Shown: positions 22,900-32,344, numbered from the stretch's first letter. The stretch: 64,000 bases of DNA from Cellulomonas soli (GCF_013409305.1 NZ_JACBZJ010000001.1:2294001-2358000), one strand, 5' to 3'. The notes: a model not told the origin generated them from the sequence alone. Made by a program: numbers and translations.

Positions 22900-23711
22900 C
22901 CGGGTCGTCCCGGATCCCCCTCGTGCTCGTCGCCGGGACCGTCCTGTGCGGCACCGTCGTCGCCGCCGTGGCCGCCGCCACGGGCGCCGGCACGATGCCG
23001 CAGGTCCCCGGCGCGAGCGTGCTCGACGCGCCGCCGGACCAGGTCGACGTCGGCACCGCGCCCGGTGACGTCGCCGGCCCCACCGGTGCGGCGACGCTCA
23101 CCTCGCAGAGCGTCGCGACCGGGCCGAACCCCACGGTCGTCGCCGACCGGACCTGGGTCGAGGCCGTCGCGGCGGTCACCGGCATCCCGGCCACCGCGCA
23201 GCAGGCCTACGGCGACGCGACGCTCGCGCTCGGCGAGGAGGAGCCCGCCTGCCACCTCGGCTGGACCACGCTCGCCGCCGTGGGCGCGGTCGAGTCCGGC
23301 CACGGCACGCACGGCGGGGCGACCCTGCGCGACGACGGGCACCCGAGCGTCCCGGTCGTCGGACCCGCGCTCGACGGCACCGCAGGCACCCTGGCGCTGC
23401 CCGCCACAGCGGACGGCACCGCATGGCACGGGGACCCGACCTGGGAGCACGCCGTCGGGCCGATGCAGTTCCTGCCGCAGACGTGGCAGCGCTGGGCGGC
23501 CGACGGCGACCACGACGGGACCGCCGACCCGCACGACATCGAGGACGCCGCCCTGGCCGCAGGCCGCTACCTGTGCGCCGGCGACCGGGACCTCGCGGCC
23601 GCAGCCGGGTGGCGCGCGGCCGTGCTGTCGTACAACCGCGACGAGGCGTACCTGCAGCACGTCCTCGAGCTCGCCGACGCCTACGCCGACGCCAGCGCCG
23701 CCGTGCCGTGA
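22896..23711 (+). CDS. lytic transglycosylase-like peptidoglycan hydrolase
   Basis: This 271-residue protein has an N-terminal signal/anchor helix (about 7-28) and an extracellular domain of the lytic transglycosylase type: the catalytic-Glu motif A-V-E-S-G-H-G-T-H-G-G near 128 and the later A-V-G-P-M-Q-F-L-P-Q-T-W and L-S-Y-N motifs found in MltB-like and SLT enzymes. It would cleave the glycan backbone of peptidoglycan on the outer membrane face. It is translationally coupled on both sides (ATGA, GTGA) to a DUF1508-like gene and a PASTA kinase. A PHO-box-like repeat precedes the operon. Confidence 0.8.
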   Translation: MTGSSRIPLVLVAGTVLCGTVVAAVAAATGAGTMPQVPGASVLDAPPDQVDVGTAPGDVAGPTGAATLTSQSVATGPNPTVVADRTWVEAVAAVTGIPATAQQAYGDATLALGEEEPACHLGWTTLAAVGAVESGHGTHGGATLRDDGHPSVPVVGPALDGTAGTLALPATADGTAWHGDPTWEHAVGPMQFLPQTWQRWAADGDHDGTADPHDIEDAALAAGRYLCAGDRDLAAAAGWRAAVLSYNRDEAYLQHVLELADAYADASAAVP

Positions 23712-25420
23712 CCGAGCCCGACCCCCGGCCCGCAGGGACGGACACCGACGGGCTGCTGCTCGGTCGGTACCGGCTCGGTGCGTTGCTCGGGTCGGGCCGC
23801 ACCGCCGACGTGCACCGGGCCGAGGACGTGCGGCTGCGACGACCGGTCGCGGTCAAGGTCCATCGCGCACCGTCGGCGGCCGGTGAGGACCCGTTCGAGG
23901 CCGCGCGTCGCCTCGCCGCCCTCGACGACCCGCACCTCGTGCGCGTCCTCGACCTGGGCCACGACGCGCAGGGCCGTGCGTGCGTCGTCCTCGGGCTCGT
24001 CGACGGGGACACGCTCGGGCAGGTGCTCACCGCAGGCCGGATGCCGCCGGCCGATGCGCTCGCCCTCGCGGACGCCGTGCTCGCCGGGCTCGGGCACGCG
24101 CACACGCACGGCCTGCTGCACCTCGACGTCTCACCCGCCAACGTCATGGTGCCGCGCGGGGCCGGCCCCGCCGGAGCGGTCGTCCTGGACCTCGCAGGCA
24201 CGCCCGACCCGTCGGGGGACGCGACGCACGTCACCGTCAGCCCTGCGTACGCCGCACCCGAGCTGGCGACCGCGGAGGGTGCGGACGCCCGCGCCGACCT
24301 GTACGCGGTCGGCGCGCTGCTCGTCCACGCCCTCACCGGCAGCCCGCCCTACCCGTCCGAGGACCCGGCCGTCATGCTCGCCGGGCACGTGCACGAGCCT
24401 GTCCCCGTGCCGTCCGGGCGCGTGCCCGGGCTGCCGCGCGAGGTCGACGCGCTCGTCGCCCGGGCGCTCGCGAAGCACCCGGACGACCGGTTCGTGGATG
24501 CCGCGCAGATGCGTCGGGCGGTGCAGGCCGTGGCGGGCACCACGCGCAGGTCGGCACCGGTGGAGGCGGCGCGCGAGGTGGTCGACCGCGCACCTGTTGC
24601 CGCGGTCGTGGCGCCGTCGGCCCGGCGGCCGGACGAGGCGGGGACGCCCCGGCTGCCCGTGGTCGAGCGGCAGGGCGCGCCCGAGCCGCCGATGCTCGTG
24701 CGCGAGGGCGCCGGCCCGGCCCGCGTGCTGACCCTCGCGGCCGTGCTCCTGCTGGGCGGGCTCGCCGCCGGCGCCGCGCTCACGGCACCCGACGAGTCGC
24801 CTGCGACGGTGGCCTCGACCCGCGCACCGACCCTCACGGCGACCACCACCGCGCCCGCGGCCCCGGTCGAACCACCACCGGCGAGCGGCCCGACGCCGAC
24901 CGGCCCGACGCCCTCCGCAGCGGTACGCGTCCCCGAGACCGTCGGGCTCCCGCTCGCCGCCGCACGCGACGCCGTGCTCGCCGCCGGGATGGTCGTCGGC
25001 GACATCCTCGTGGTGGACGGTCCGTCGCCTGCGGACACCGTGCTGGGGAGCACCCCGGACGGCGCGAGCGACGCGCCGCCCGGCACCGTCGTGGGGCTCG
25101 TCGTCGCGAGCGGCTACACCGCCGTGCCGGACGTGGTCGGCCGGCGGTGGGCCGACGTCGGCCCCGCCCTGCTGGCCGCCGGGTTCGCCGTCACCGAGCA
25201 GGGCGCGGCCGGGGCCGGGGTCGCCGCCGACCGGGTCGTGCACCGGATCGAGCCCACGGCAGGCGCGCGCGTGCCCGTCGGGACCACCGTGGTCGTCGTG
25301 ACCGGGACGGCCGGCTCGTCGACCGCCGCACCCACGGGGACGCCCGCCGCCACCGGGGCGCCGGCGGGACCCACCCCGACGCCCACGAGCACGCCGACAC
25401 CCGCCGGGACGGTGCCGTGA
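23708..25420 (+). CDS. PASTA-domain Ser/Thr protein kinase
   Basis: This is a 570-residue PknB-type receptor kinase. The N-terminal kinase domain (about 20-275) shows the Gly loop L-G-S-G-R-T-A, Lys50 in V-A-V-K, catalytic Asp140/Asn145 in H-L-D-V-S-P-A-N, and Asp161 in D-L-A-G. The usual HRD is HLD and DFG is DLA, but the metal and catalytic residues are kept. A Pro/Ala linker leads to one membrane helix (about 340-360), then two PASTA domains (about 407-470 and 471-540) and a Pro/Thr tail outside. PASTA domains sense peptidoglycan or lipid II. The GTG start overlaps the transglycosylase stop, pairing a wall sensor with a wall hydrolase. Confidence 0.85.
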   Translation: MTEPDPRPAGTDTDGLLLGRYRLGALLGSGRTADVHRAEDVRLRRPVAVKVHRAPSAAGEDPFEAARRLAALDDPHLVRVLDLGHDAQGRACVVLGLVDGDTLGQVLTAGRMPPADALALADAVLAGLGHAHTHGLLHLDVSPANVMVPRGAGPAGAVVLDLAGTPDPSGDATHVTVSPAYAAPELATAEGADARADLYAVGALLVHALTGSPPYPSEDPAVMLAGHVHEPVPVPSGRVPGLPREVDALVARALAKHPDDRFVDAAQMRRAVQAVAGTTRRSAPVEAAREVVDRAPVAAVVAPSARRPDEAGTPRLPVVERQGAPEPPMLVREGAGPARVLTLAAVLLLGGLAAGAALTAPDESPATVASTRAPTLTATTTAPAAPVEPPPASGPTPTGPTPSAAVRVPETVGLPLAAARDAVLAAGMVVGDILVVDGPSPADTVLGSTPDGASDAPPGTVVGLVVASGYTAVPDVVGRRWADVGPALLAAGFAVTEQGAAGAGVAADRVVHRIEPTAGARVPVGTTVVVVTGTAGSSTAAPTGTPAATGAPAGPTPTPTSTPTPAGTVP

Positions 25421-25437
25421 GCCGAGCGCCCGGGGGC

Positions 25438-25455
25438 GTTCGTCCCTTGTTCACC
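25438..25455 (+). promoter_or_regulatory. PHO-box-like repeat upstream of pstC
   Basis: GTTCGTC at 25438 and GTTCACC at 25449, exactly 11 bp apart, form a near-consensus two-unit PHO box about 105 bp before the pstC start. It is placed where PhoP would activate the pst genes. Confidence 0.7.
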
Positions 25456-25559
25456 GCTCCGGGGGCCCGTGGACACCGCGCCTGGATTCGATCATCCGGG
25501 GGACGGGCCGAACCGCGACGCCCGGCCCGACCCGTGTCCCACCTCGAAGGAGCGCCCCC

Positions 25560-26570
25560 GTGAGCACGTCCGTGCCGGCCGCCGCGCCCCCGTCGACCGC
25601 CGTCCCGCGCCGCCTGTCCCGGCGGACCACGGGCTCCGACCGCGTCTTCGAGCTCGGCGCGCGCGGGGTCGGTGCGACCGTCCTGGCGATCACCGGCAGC
25701 ATCGGGCTGTTCCTCGCCCTGCAGTCCGTGCCGACGCTGCGCCGGTACGGCTGGTCGTTCTTCACCGAGGCCCAGTGGGCCCCCGAGACGGACACCCTCG
25801 GCATCCGGGCCGTGCTGCTCGGCACGTTCACCGTGGCCGGAGTCGCGATGGTGTTCGCCATCCCGCTCGCGCTGTGCACCGCGCTGTACCTCACCGAGTA
25901 CGCCCCGACCCGCCTGCGGGCCGCGCTGGTCTCGCTCGTCGACCTCATGGCCGCGGTGCCCAGCATCATCTACGGGTTGTGGGGGTTCTTCCTGCTGCAG
26001 CCGCAGGCGGCTGGGCTGGCCCGCTGGCTGCACACCTACCTCGGCTGGATCCCGCTGTTCCGGGTCGACACCGACCCGCACGCCGCCGTGTGGGAGCAGT
26101 CCCGGTACACCGCCTCGGCGTTCGTGGCCGGCATCGCTGTGGCGATGATGGTGCTGCCCATGGCGTCCTCGGTCATGCGGGAGGTGTTCTCCCAGGCGCC
26201 ACCCGGCGAGCGCGAGGGCGCCCTCGCGCTCGGGTCCACCCGGCTCGGTGTGATCCGCGCCGTCGTCCTGCCGTTCGGACGCGGCGGGATCATCGGCGGC
26301 ACGATGCTCGGGCTCGGTCGCGCGCTCGGCGAGACCATCGCGGTCCTCCTGATCATCTCCCCGTCGTTCGACATCAAGCTGCGGCCGCTCGAGATCGGCA
26401 CCAACACGATCTCCGCGCTGATCGCCGGCCGGTTCGGCGAGGCGAGCGACGCCCAGCTCTCGGCGCTCCTGACCGCCGGGCTCGTGCTCTTCCTCATCAC
26501 GCTCGCCATCAACACGCTGGCCGCGACCGTCGTGGCGCGCAGCCGCTCGGGCGCGGGGACGGACATCTGA
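25560..26570 (+). CDS. pstC: phosphate ABC transporter permease PstC
   Basis: This is a 336-residue inner-membrane permease with a cytoplasmic N-terminus, about six helices, and the family loop E-G-A-L-A-L-G-S-T-R-L-G, where the PstB ATPase docks, plus G-L-G-R-A-L-G-E-T-I-A-V. The start GTG at 25560 follows GAAGGAG. The region around 155-175 is longer than in many PstC proteins. It pairs with PstA (TGATG overlap). Promoter control by phosphate is suggested by a PHO-box-like repeat upstream. Confidence 0.93.
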   Translation: MSTSVPAAAPPSTAVPRRLSRRTTGSDRVFELGARGVGATVLAITGSIGLFLALQSVPTLRRYGWSFFTEAQWAPETDTLGIRAVLLGTFTVAGVAMVFAIPLALCTALYLTEYAPTRLRAALVSLVDLMAAVPSIIYGLWGFFLLQPQAAGLARWLHTYLGWIPLFRVDTDPHAAVWEQSRYTASAFVAGIAVAMMVLPMASSVMREVFSQAPPGEREGALALGSTRLGVIRAVVLPFGRGGIIGGTMLGLGRALGETIAVLLIISPSFDIKLRPLEIGTNTISALIAGRFGEASDAQLSALLTAGLVLFLITLAINTLAATVVARSRSGAGTDI

Positions 26571-27763
26571 TGACCCACGTCGCGCTCCCGCCCACCCCGG
26601 CTGCCCCGCCCGTCTCGGCTGCCCCGGCTGCCCCGCCCGCACCGTCAGCCGGGTCGACGCTCGTGGCCCCCGCGCGGGGCACGACGCACGTGCGCACCCT
26701 GCCGCCGGTCCGCACGCCGCCGGACACCCGGCGCCGCAGGGTCGCCGGGGTGCCCGGGCACGACCGGCTCGTGCTGCTCGGATCGCTGGCCGCGGCCGCC
26801 GCGCTCGCCTGGGTGCTGTGCTTCCGGCTGCTCCCGTGGGGCACCCCGCTCGCCTACGCGGTGGTCACCTTCGCGACGTTCCTCGCGGTCGTCACGGTGG
26901 CCACCTCGGCGACGGCCGACGGCCCGGCGGTGGCCGACCGCCTCGCGGGTGCCGTCGTCACCGGTGGTGCCCTCACCGTCGCGGTCGCCCTGACCTCGAC
27001 GGTCGTGTTCACCTTCGTGCGCGGCTTCGGCGCGCTGCGGCACTGGTCGATGCTGTTCGACGACATGGCGGGCGTCGGCCCGCGCGACCCGCTGTCCGTC
27101 GGCGGGGTCGGGCACGCCGTGCTCGGCACGCTGATCGAGATCGGCCTGGCGGTCGCCTTCACCGTGCCGCTCGGCCTCGGCGCCGCGGTGTTCATGACCG
27201 AGGTCGGCGGCCGGTTCTCCCGCGTGGTGCGCACGGTCGTCGAGGCGATGACCGCACTGCCGTCGATCGTGGCCGGGCTGTTCGTGTACACCGTGCTCAT
27301 CGTCGGTCTCGGGGTGCCGCGCTCCGGCCTGGCCGCCGCGGTCGCGCTGTCGGTCATGATGCTGCCGATCATCGCCCGCGCCGCGGACGTCGTGCTGCGG
27401 GTCGTCCCGTCCGGCCTGCGCGAGGCCAGCGCCGCCCTGGGAGCACCGCGGTGGCGCACGGTCTGGCACGTGGTGCTGCCCACCGCGCGTCCCGGTCTGG
27501 CGACCGCCCTGATCCTGGGCGTCGCCCGGGGCATCGGTGAGACCTCGCCCGTGCTGCTGACGTCGGGCGCGGCGTCGTTCTTCGTGGCGAACCCCATGGA
27601 CGGCGTCATGAACTCGCTGCCGCTGTTCATCTACTCGAGCGTGCGCAGCGGCGAGCCCGGCCTGGTCCAGCGCGGGTTCGCGACCGCCACGATCCTGCTC
27701 GTGCTCGTGCTCGTGCTCTTCGTCGTCGCCCGGCTGGTCGCACGGCGCCCGGCCGGTCGCTGA
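26570..27763 (+). CDS. pstA: phosphate ABC transporter permease PstA, with long N-terminal extension
   Basis: This 397-residue permease has its core from about 175 onwards, including I-E-I-G-L-A-V-A-F-T-V-P-L-G-L-G-A-A-V, the E-A-S-A-A-L-G-A-P-R-W-R-T coupling loop and G-V-A-R-G-I-G-E-T-S-P. The first 60 residues are Pro/Ala-rich and cytoplasmic, and two extra hydrophobic pairs precede the core, so it is about 100 residues longer than typical PstA. Its start overlaps the pstC stop. It forms the permease heterodimer with PstC. Confidence 0.92.
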   Translation: MTHVALPPTPAAPPVSAAPAAPPAPSAGSTLVAPARGTTHVRTLPPVRTPPDTRRRRVAGVPGHDRLVLLGSLAAAAALAWVLCFRLLPWGTPLAYAVVTFATFLAVVTVATSATADGPAVADRLAGAVVTGGALTVAVALTSTVVFTFVRGFGALRHWSMLFDDMAGVGPRDPLSVGGVGHAVLGTLIEIGLAVAFTVPLGLGAAVFMTEVGGRFSRVVRTVVEAMTALPSIVAGLFVYTVLIVGLGVPRSGLAAAVALSVMMLPIIARAADVVLRVVPSGLREASAALGAPRWRTVWHVVLPTARPGLATALILGVARGIGETSPVLLTSGAASFFVANPMDGVMNSLPLFIYSSVRSGEPGLVQRGFATATILLVLVLVLFVVARLVARRPAGR

Positions 27764-27791
27764 CCCTCTCCCACCGTCTCCTGGAGGACCG

Positions 27792-29753
27792 ATGAACGAC
27801 CAGCGCACGAGCCTGCGCACCGCGGCTCGCGCACCCCGGCGTCGACCCGCCTGGCAGGGTCGCCTCGCCGCGGTGGTCGCCGCCGGCCTGGTCGCGCTCA
27901 CCGTGCTCGTCGGGACGTCCACGGCCGCCTCCGCCGCCTACGGGCAGATCGAGGGGTCGGGGTCCACCTGGAGCCAGGTGATCGTCGACCAGTGGATCGC
28001 CGACGTGTCCGCCAACGGCATGGCGGTCACCTACAACGGCGGAGGCTCGTCGCAGGGACGCAAGAACTTTGCCGCCAACGTCACCGACTTCGGCATCACC
28101 GAGATCCCCTACCAGGGGACCGACGAGTACGGGAACGCGGACACCGCCGGCGGTCGCGAGTTCTCGTACCTGCCGATCGTCGCCGGCGGCACCGCGTTCA
28201 CCTACCACCTCGAGGTGGGTGGCGCGCTGGTCAAGGACATCCGGCTGTCCGGCGACACGATCGCGAAGATCTTCACGAACCAGATCACCAGCTGGGCCGA
28301 CCCCGCGATCAAGGCGGACAACAACGGGCGGGTCCTGCCGGACACCCCGATCGTGCCGGTCGTGCGCTCGGACGGCTCGGGCACGACCGCGCAGTTCACC
28401 ACCTACCTCGACGCGCAGCACCCCGACGTCTGGCGGGCCTACTTCGGCCGGTCCGGGCTGACGTCCTACTACCCGAAGCCCAGCGGCACCCGGATGATCG
28501 CCGCAGCCGGCTCCGACCAGGTGATGAACACCGTCGCCTCGTCCGCCGGCAACGGGACCATCGCCTACGTCGAGTACTCGTACCCGATCAACAAGGGCTA
28601 CCCGGTCGTCAAGGTGCTCAACAGCGCCGGCTACTACGTCGAACCCACGCAGTACGCCGTCGCGGTCGGCCTCACCAAGGCCCGCATCAACACCGACGCG
28701 TCCTCGCAGGCGTACCTGACGCAGATCCTCGACGACGTCTACACGAACCCCGACCCGCGGGCGTACCCGCTCTCGTCGTACTCCTACATGCTGCTGCCGA
28801 CCGGCAAGAACGACCAGCGCATGACGACGAACAAGCGGCAGACGCTCGTCGACTTCATGTTCTACTCGCTGTGCGAGGGCCAGGGGAAGGCCGGCGCGTT
28901 CGGCTACTCGCCGCTACCCCTCAACCTCGTGCAGGCCGGGTTCGAGCAGATCGCCAAGCTCGGTGCCGCCGACCCCGGCGTCGACGTCGCCAACCGGGAC
29001 GCCACCCGGTGCAACAACCCGACGTTCGTGGCCGGGGACCTCTCGCGCAACAAGCTCGCCGAGGTCGCGGCCCAGCCCGCGACGTGCGACCAGCAGGGTC
29101 AGGGGCCGTGCCTCGGTGCCGGTCAGGTCGTCGACACGTCCGGCGGTGCCGGGTCGACCGGTGGCGCAGGCTCCGCGGGGGCGGCCGCCGCCCCGGGGGC
29201 CGCGGGGGCGGCCGCAGCCGGGGCGCAGGGTGCTGCCGGAACCGGTGCGACGGCCGGCGCCGACGCATCCGCAGGGGCGATCGACCCCGCCACGGGTCTG
29301 CCCCTCGGGACCACCGTCGACACCGCGACGGGCCTCGTGACGGGTGCCGTCGCCACGACCGTCGCCTCCCGGCCGGTCGGCAGCAGCATCGCGTTCGGTG
29401 CGCTCGCCGGGGCCGAGCTGCTCGCGGTCGCCCTCGTGCCGGGGTTGTTCGCGGTGCGGCGTCGGTTGCTCGCCGAACCGCGGGTCGCCGGGCCGATGCC
29501 CGCCGGACCACCCCCGTCCGGCCCGTCGCCCACGGCCGGCCCGCCACCCGTGTCCGGGCCACCTTCGGGGCTCGCGCCACCACGGATGGCCGGCGCGGGT
29601 CCCGTCGCCGGGCCGTCGTCCCCCTTCGGCCCGCCGACCGTGGCCGGACCGTCGTCCCCGTTCGGCGCTCCGCTCGCCGGCGGACCGGGGTCCACCTTCA
29701 GCCCGCCCTTCCGGCCGACCAGGGGCGGCATCGGCTCGGCGGACCTGCGATGA
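27792..29753 (+). CDS. pstS: PstS-like phosphate-binding protein anchored by a C-terminal membrane helix
   Basis: This 653-residue protein has a basic start and a cleavable-looking signal (ending S-T-A-A-S-A-A near 48), without a lipobox Cys. The PBP domain (about 50-430) carries G-S-G-S-T-W-S, N-G-G-G-S-S-Q-G and S-D-G-S-G-T-T-A phosphate-ligand loops. Then come an Ala/Gly-rich linker, one hydrophobic helix (about 530-555) followed by R-R-R, and a Pro/Gly-rich cytoplasmic tail of about 95 residues. Classical PstS is a 320-380-residue lipoprotein, so this anchoring is unusual. It is coupled (ATGA) to the 864-residue PBP-like protein. Confidence 0.8.
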   Translation: MNDQRTSLRTAARAPRRRPAWQGRLAAVVAAGLVALTVLVGTSTAASAAYGQIEGSGSTWSQVIVDQWIADVSANGMAVTYNGGGSSQGRKNFAANVTDFGITEIPYQGTDEYGNADTAGGREFSYLPIVAGGTAFTYHLEVGGALVKDIRLSGDTIAKIFTNQITSWADPAIKADNNGRVLPDTPIVPVVRSDGSGTTAQFTTYLDAQHPDVWRAYFGRSGLTSYYPKPSGTRMIAAAGSDQVMNTVASSAGNGTIAYVEYSYPINKGYPVVKVLNSAGYYVEPTQYAVAVGLTKARINTDASSQAYLTQILDDVYTNPDPRAYPLSSYSYMLLPTGKNDQRMTTNKRQTLVDFMFYSLCEGQGKAGAFGYSPLPLNLVQAGFEQIAKLGAADPGVDVANRDATRCNNPTFVAGDLSRNKLAEVAAQPATCDQQGQGPCLGAGQVVDTSGGAGSTGGAGSAGAAAAPGAAGAAAAGAQGAAGTGATAGADASAGAIDPATGLPLGTTVDTATGLVTGAVATTVASRPVGSSIAFGALAGAELLAVALVPGLFAVRRRLLAEPRVAGPMPAGPPPSGPSPTAGPPPVSGPPSGLAPPRMAGAGPVAGPSSPFGPPTVAGPSSPFGAPLAGGPGSTFSPPFRPTRGGIGSADLR

Positions 29754-32344
29754 GCCGGTCACGACGGCCCCGGGGTGCCCGTGCGGCCGCGCTCGCCCTC
29801 GTGCTCGCCCTCGTCGGTCTGCTCGGCGGTGCGTTCGTGACCGGTCGGGCCACCAGCGCCGCAGCCGCGGACACGGTGCCCGGATGGACGGCAACCCGCA
29901 CCATCACGCGCGAGCACCTCGCCGCCGACGGCAGCACCGAGCCGGTCGACAGCCGGACCGTCACGGTCGCCGTCGACCGCACGCAGGACCTGCGCGGACG
30001 CGAACGTGTCGCCGTGACCTGGACGGGCGCGCGTCCCAGCGCCGGGCGCACCGTCAGCCCCTACGGCTACGACGGCACCAACCAGGAGTACCCGGTGGTG
30101 ATCCTGCAGTGCCGCGGGCTCGACGACCCCACGCTCCCGGTGGCGCAGCAGCTCAGCCCCGAGACGTGCTGGACGAGCACCTACCTGCAGCGGATCGGTC
30201 AGGCCTCGCCCGCCTCGGCCGTCTGGCGGCACGACCGGTACGCCACCGACGCCGAGCGTGGCGACCAGAGCACGGCCGTCGACTGGCCGGAGGCGTGCGC
30301 GCAGCTGCCGCCGTCCCTGCTCTCGCAGCGGCTCGTCCCGTTCCGCGCCGCGAACGGCACCGTGTACCCCTCGTGCAGCGACACGACGATCGCTCCGGAG
30401 TCCGCGGTCGACGCCGCGCTCCCTGCCGCCGAGCTGGCCGCCTTCACCCGGTCGGACGGGACCGGCGAGGCGAACGTCGAGATCCGGACGGCTACCGAGA
30501 ACGAGTCCCTGGGATGCTCGACGGACGTCCCCTGCTCGCTCGTCGTGATCCCGATCATGGGCATCAGCTGCCTCGACGGGGACGCCACGTGCCGCGGTGA
30601 CGGGTCGTTCGAGGCCGGGTCGTCGAACTTCGGCAACCTCGGCGTCGACGACGCCGTCTCCGCCCGCTACTGGTGGTCGGCCTCGAACTGGCGCAACCGG
30701 TTCGCCGCCCCGCTCTCCTTCGCGCTGCCGCCCGACGCGTGCGACGTGCTCGACGACCGGGCGCCGGTCGACATGTACGGCTCCGAGCTGCTCAACCAGG
30801 CGTCGCTGCAGTGGGCGCCCGCGTACTGCCTGCGCGCCGACCGGTTCAAGTTCCGGCACAACCGGATGTCCGAGTCGTCCGCGCTGCGGCTGCTCGGCTC
30901 GGGGGGCGCGGTCGCCGCCTTCGTGTCCGAACCTGCGCAGACGAGCACGGTCCCGCTCGGTTACGCGCCCGTCGCGGTGACCGGCTTCGCCGTCGCGTAC
31001 GTCGCCGACCTGCCGGACAACGCCGGGGAGGTGCAGGACCTGCGGCTGACACCTCGCCTGCTCGCGAAGCTGCTCACCCAGTCCTACCCCGCCTCGAGCT
31101 CCGGGCAGGCGCACCCGGGCATGGCGGACAACCCGCTGGCCCTCAACACCGACCCGGAGTTCACCGAGCTCAACCCGGGCCTGTCGCTCACCGCGGAGGA
31201 GGCCCGGGCGACGATGCTCTCGCTGTCCGAGCAGTCCGACGTGATGACCGCGCTGACCGCCTACATCGCCGCGGACACCGAGGCGATGGCCTTCGTGCAC
31301 GGCGAGGCGGACCCGTGGGGCATGGTCGTCAACCCGTCCTACAAGGACATCGCGCTGCCGCGCGCCGATTGGCCGATGCTGGACACGTTCGTGCGGGACA
31401 TCAACCGCGAGTGCGAGAAGCTCAACCCGTCGCCGTACCTCGGGCTCGTCGCCGCTCCCGTGACCCGGCTGCGCACGGTCGCCGAGGCCGTGCTCGACGC
31501 CTGGCCGAACGTGCAGACGCAGTGCACCCGCTCGACGACCTCGGACCCCTGGAAGTTCGGCCGGATCGCCCGGCAGGGGTACGGCTCACGGTTCATGCTC
31601 GGGCTGGTCTCGCTCGGTGACGCCGAACGCTTCGGGCTGCGCACCGCGGCGCTGCGGACCGCCGGCACCGGTCCGGACGCGACCTTCGTCGAGGCCTCGC
31701 CCGCCTCGATGGCCAGCGCCCTGACGGTGGCCGACCAGACCGCGCCCGGTGCGCCGTTCCTGCTGGACCGCACGGCTCTGCCCGCCGACGCCTACCCCGG
31801 CACGATGGTCGTGCACGCGGCGGCCGCATTGTCCGGGCTGAGCGCGAGCGACGCGGGGCACGTCGCCGAGCTCGTGCGCATCGCCACCACGGAGGGCCAG
31901 GTGCCCGGCAGCGGGAACGGGCAGCTGCCCGACGGCTACCTCCCGATCACCTCGGACGGTCCGACGGCGGCGCTGCTCGCCTCGGCGCAGGCGGTCGCGT
32001 CGGCGATCGAGGCCCAGTCCGGGCCGATGGTCGTCCCCGTCTCGGCCCCTGTCGTCGCGGCGCCCGTGCCGCACCCGGTCGGCGCGGCGGCCGCCTTCCC
32101 GACGGCCTCGGCGCGTGCCCCGGCCAACCCGTTCCTCGCCGCCGCCACGGGCCCCGTCCCGACGACCGGTCTCGCGGCCGACAAGGCGCCCGAGACGGCG
32201 CAGGCTCGCGCCGCGGGCACCACGATCGCCGAACGGTCGGGCACCGCGAACGCCGCGCTGCCGACCACCCTCTCGGTCGCCCTCGGCGGCGCGGTCGGTG
32301 CTCCTCTGCTGCGTCTGTTCACCACCCGGAGGCGATCGGCATGA
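29750..32344 (+). CDS. 864-residue secreted PBP-like membrane-anchored protein
   Basis: It has an N-terminal signal (about 10-40), an extracellular part of over 780 residues and a C-terminal hydrophobic helix followed by T-T-R-R-R (about 840-860). Around 375-455 the pattern G-S-G-G-A-V-A-A-F, G-F-A-V-A-Y and L-T-P-R-L-L-A-K-L-L-T-Q-S-Y resembles PstS-type periplasmic-binding folds, so it is probably a much-enlarged relative. Paired Cys residues are frequent in the N-terminal 330 residues, suggesting disulfides. A degenerate sorting-like L-P-T-T precedes the C-terminal helix. It sits between PstS and a sortase-fold protein, overlapping both neighbours. The function is unknown; surface phosphate binding or scaffold are both possible. 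Confidence 0.6.
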   Translation: MSRSRRPRGARAAALALVLALVGLLGGAFVTGRATSAAAADTVPGWTATRTITREHLAADGSTEPVDSRTVTVAVDRTQDLRGRERVAVTWTGARPSAGRTVSPYGYDGTNQEYPVVILQCRGLDDPTLPVAQQLSPETCWTSTYLQRIGQASPASAVWRHDRYATDAERGDQSTAVDWPEACAQLPPSLLSQRLVPFRAANGTVYPSCSDTTIAPESAVDAALPAAELAAFTRSDGTGEANVEIRTATENESLGCSTDVPCSLVVIPIMGISCLDGDATCRGDGSFEAGSSNFGNLGVDDAVSARYWWSASNWRNRFAAPLSFALPPDACDVLDDRAPVDMYGSELLNQASLQWAPAYCLRADRFKFRHNRMSESSALRLLGSGGAVAAFVSEPAQTSTVPLGYAPVAVTGFAVAYVADLPDNAGEVQDLRLTPRLLAKLLTQSYPASSSGQAHPGMADNPLALNTDPEFTELNPGLSLTAEEARATMLSLSEQSDVMTALTAYIAADTEAMAFVHGEADPWGMVVNPSYKDIALPRADWPMLDTFVRDINRECEKLNPSPYLGLVAAPVTRLRTVAEAVLDAWPNVQTQCTRSTTSDPWKFGRIARQGYGSRFMLGLVSLGDAERFGLRTAALRTAGTGPDATFVEASPASMASALTVADQTAPGAPFLLDRTALPADAYPGTMVVHAAAALSGLSASDAGHVAELVRIATTEGQVPGSGNGQLPDGYLPITSDGPTAALLASAQAVASAIEAQSGPMVVPVSAPVVAAPVPHPVGAAAAFPTASARAPANPFLAAATGPVPTTGLAADKAPETAQARAAGTTIAERSGTANAALPTTLSVALGGAVGAPLLRLFTTRRRSA

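Noticed and set aside
23708..25420. PASTA kinase as a pseudokinase because HRD and DFG are altered
   Set aside because: Lys50, Asp140, Asn145 and Asp161 are all kept; only neighbouring residues differ, so activity is likely.
27992..29749. Open frame upstream of the 864-residue protein, suggesting a 1450-residue product
   Set aside because: It lies over pstS in another frame and is Arg/Gly-rich; the signal peptide and ATGA overlap place the start at 29750.
32250..32344. LPXTG sorting signal at the end of the 864-residue protein
   Set aside because: The motif reads L-P-T-T-L, lacking the Gly needed for cleavage; recorded only as degenerate.
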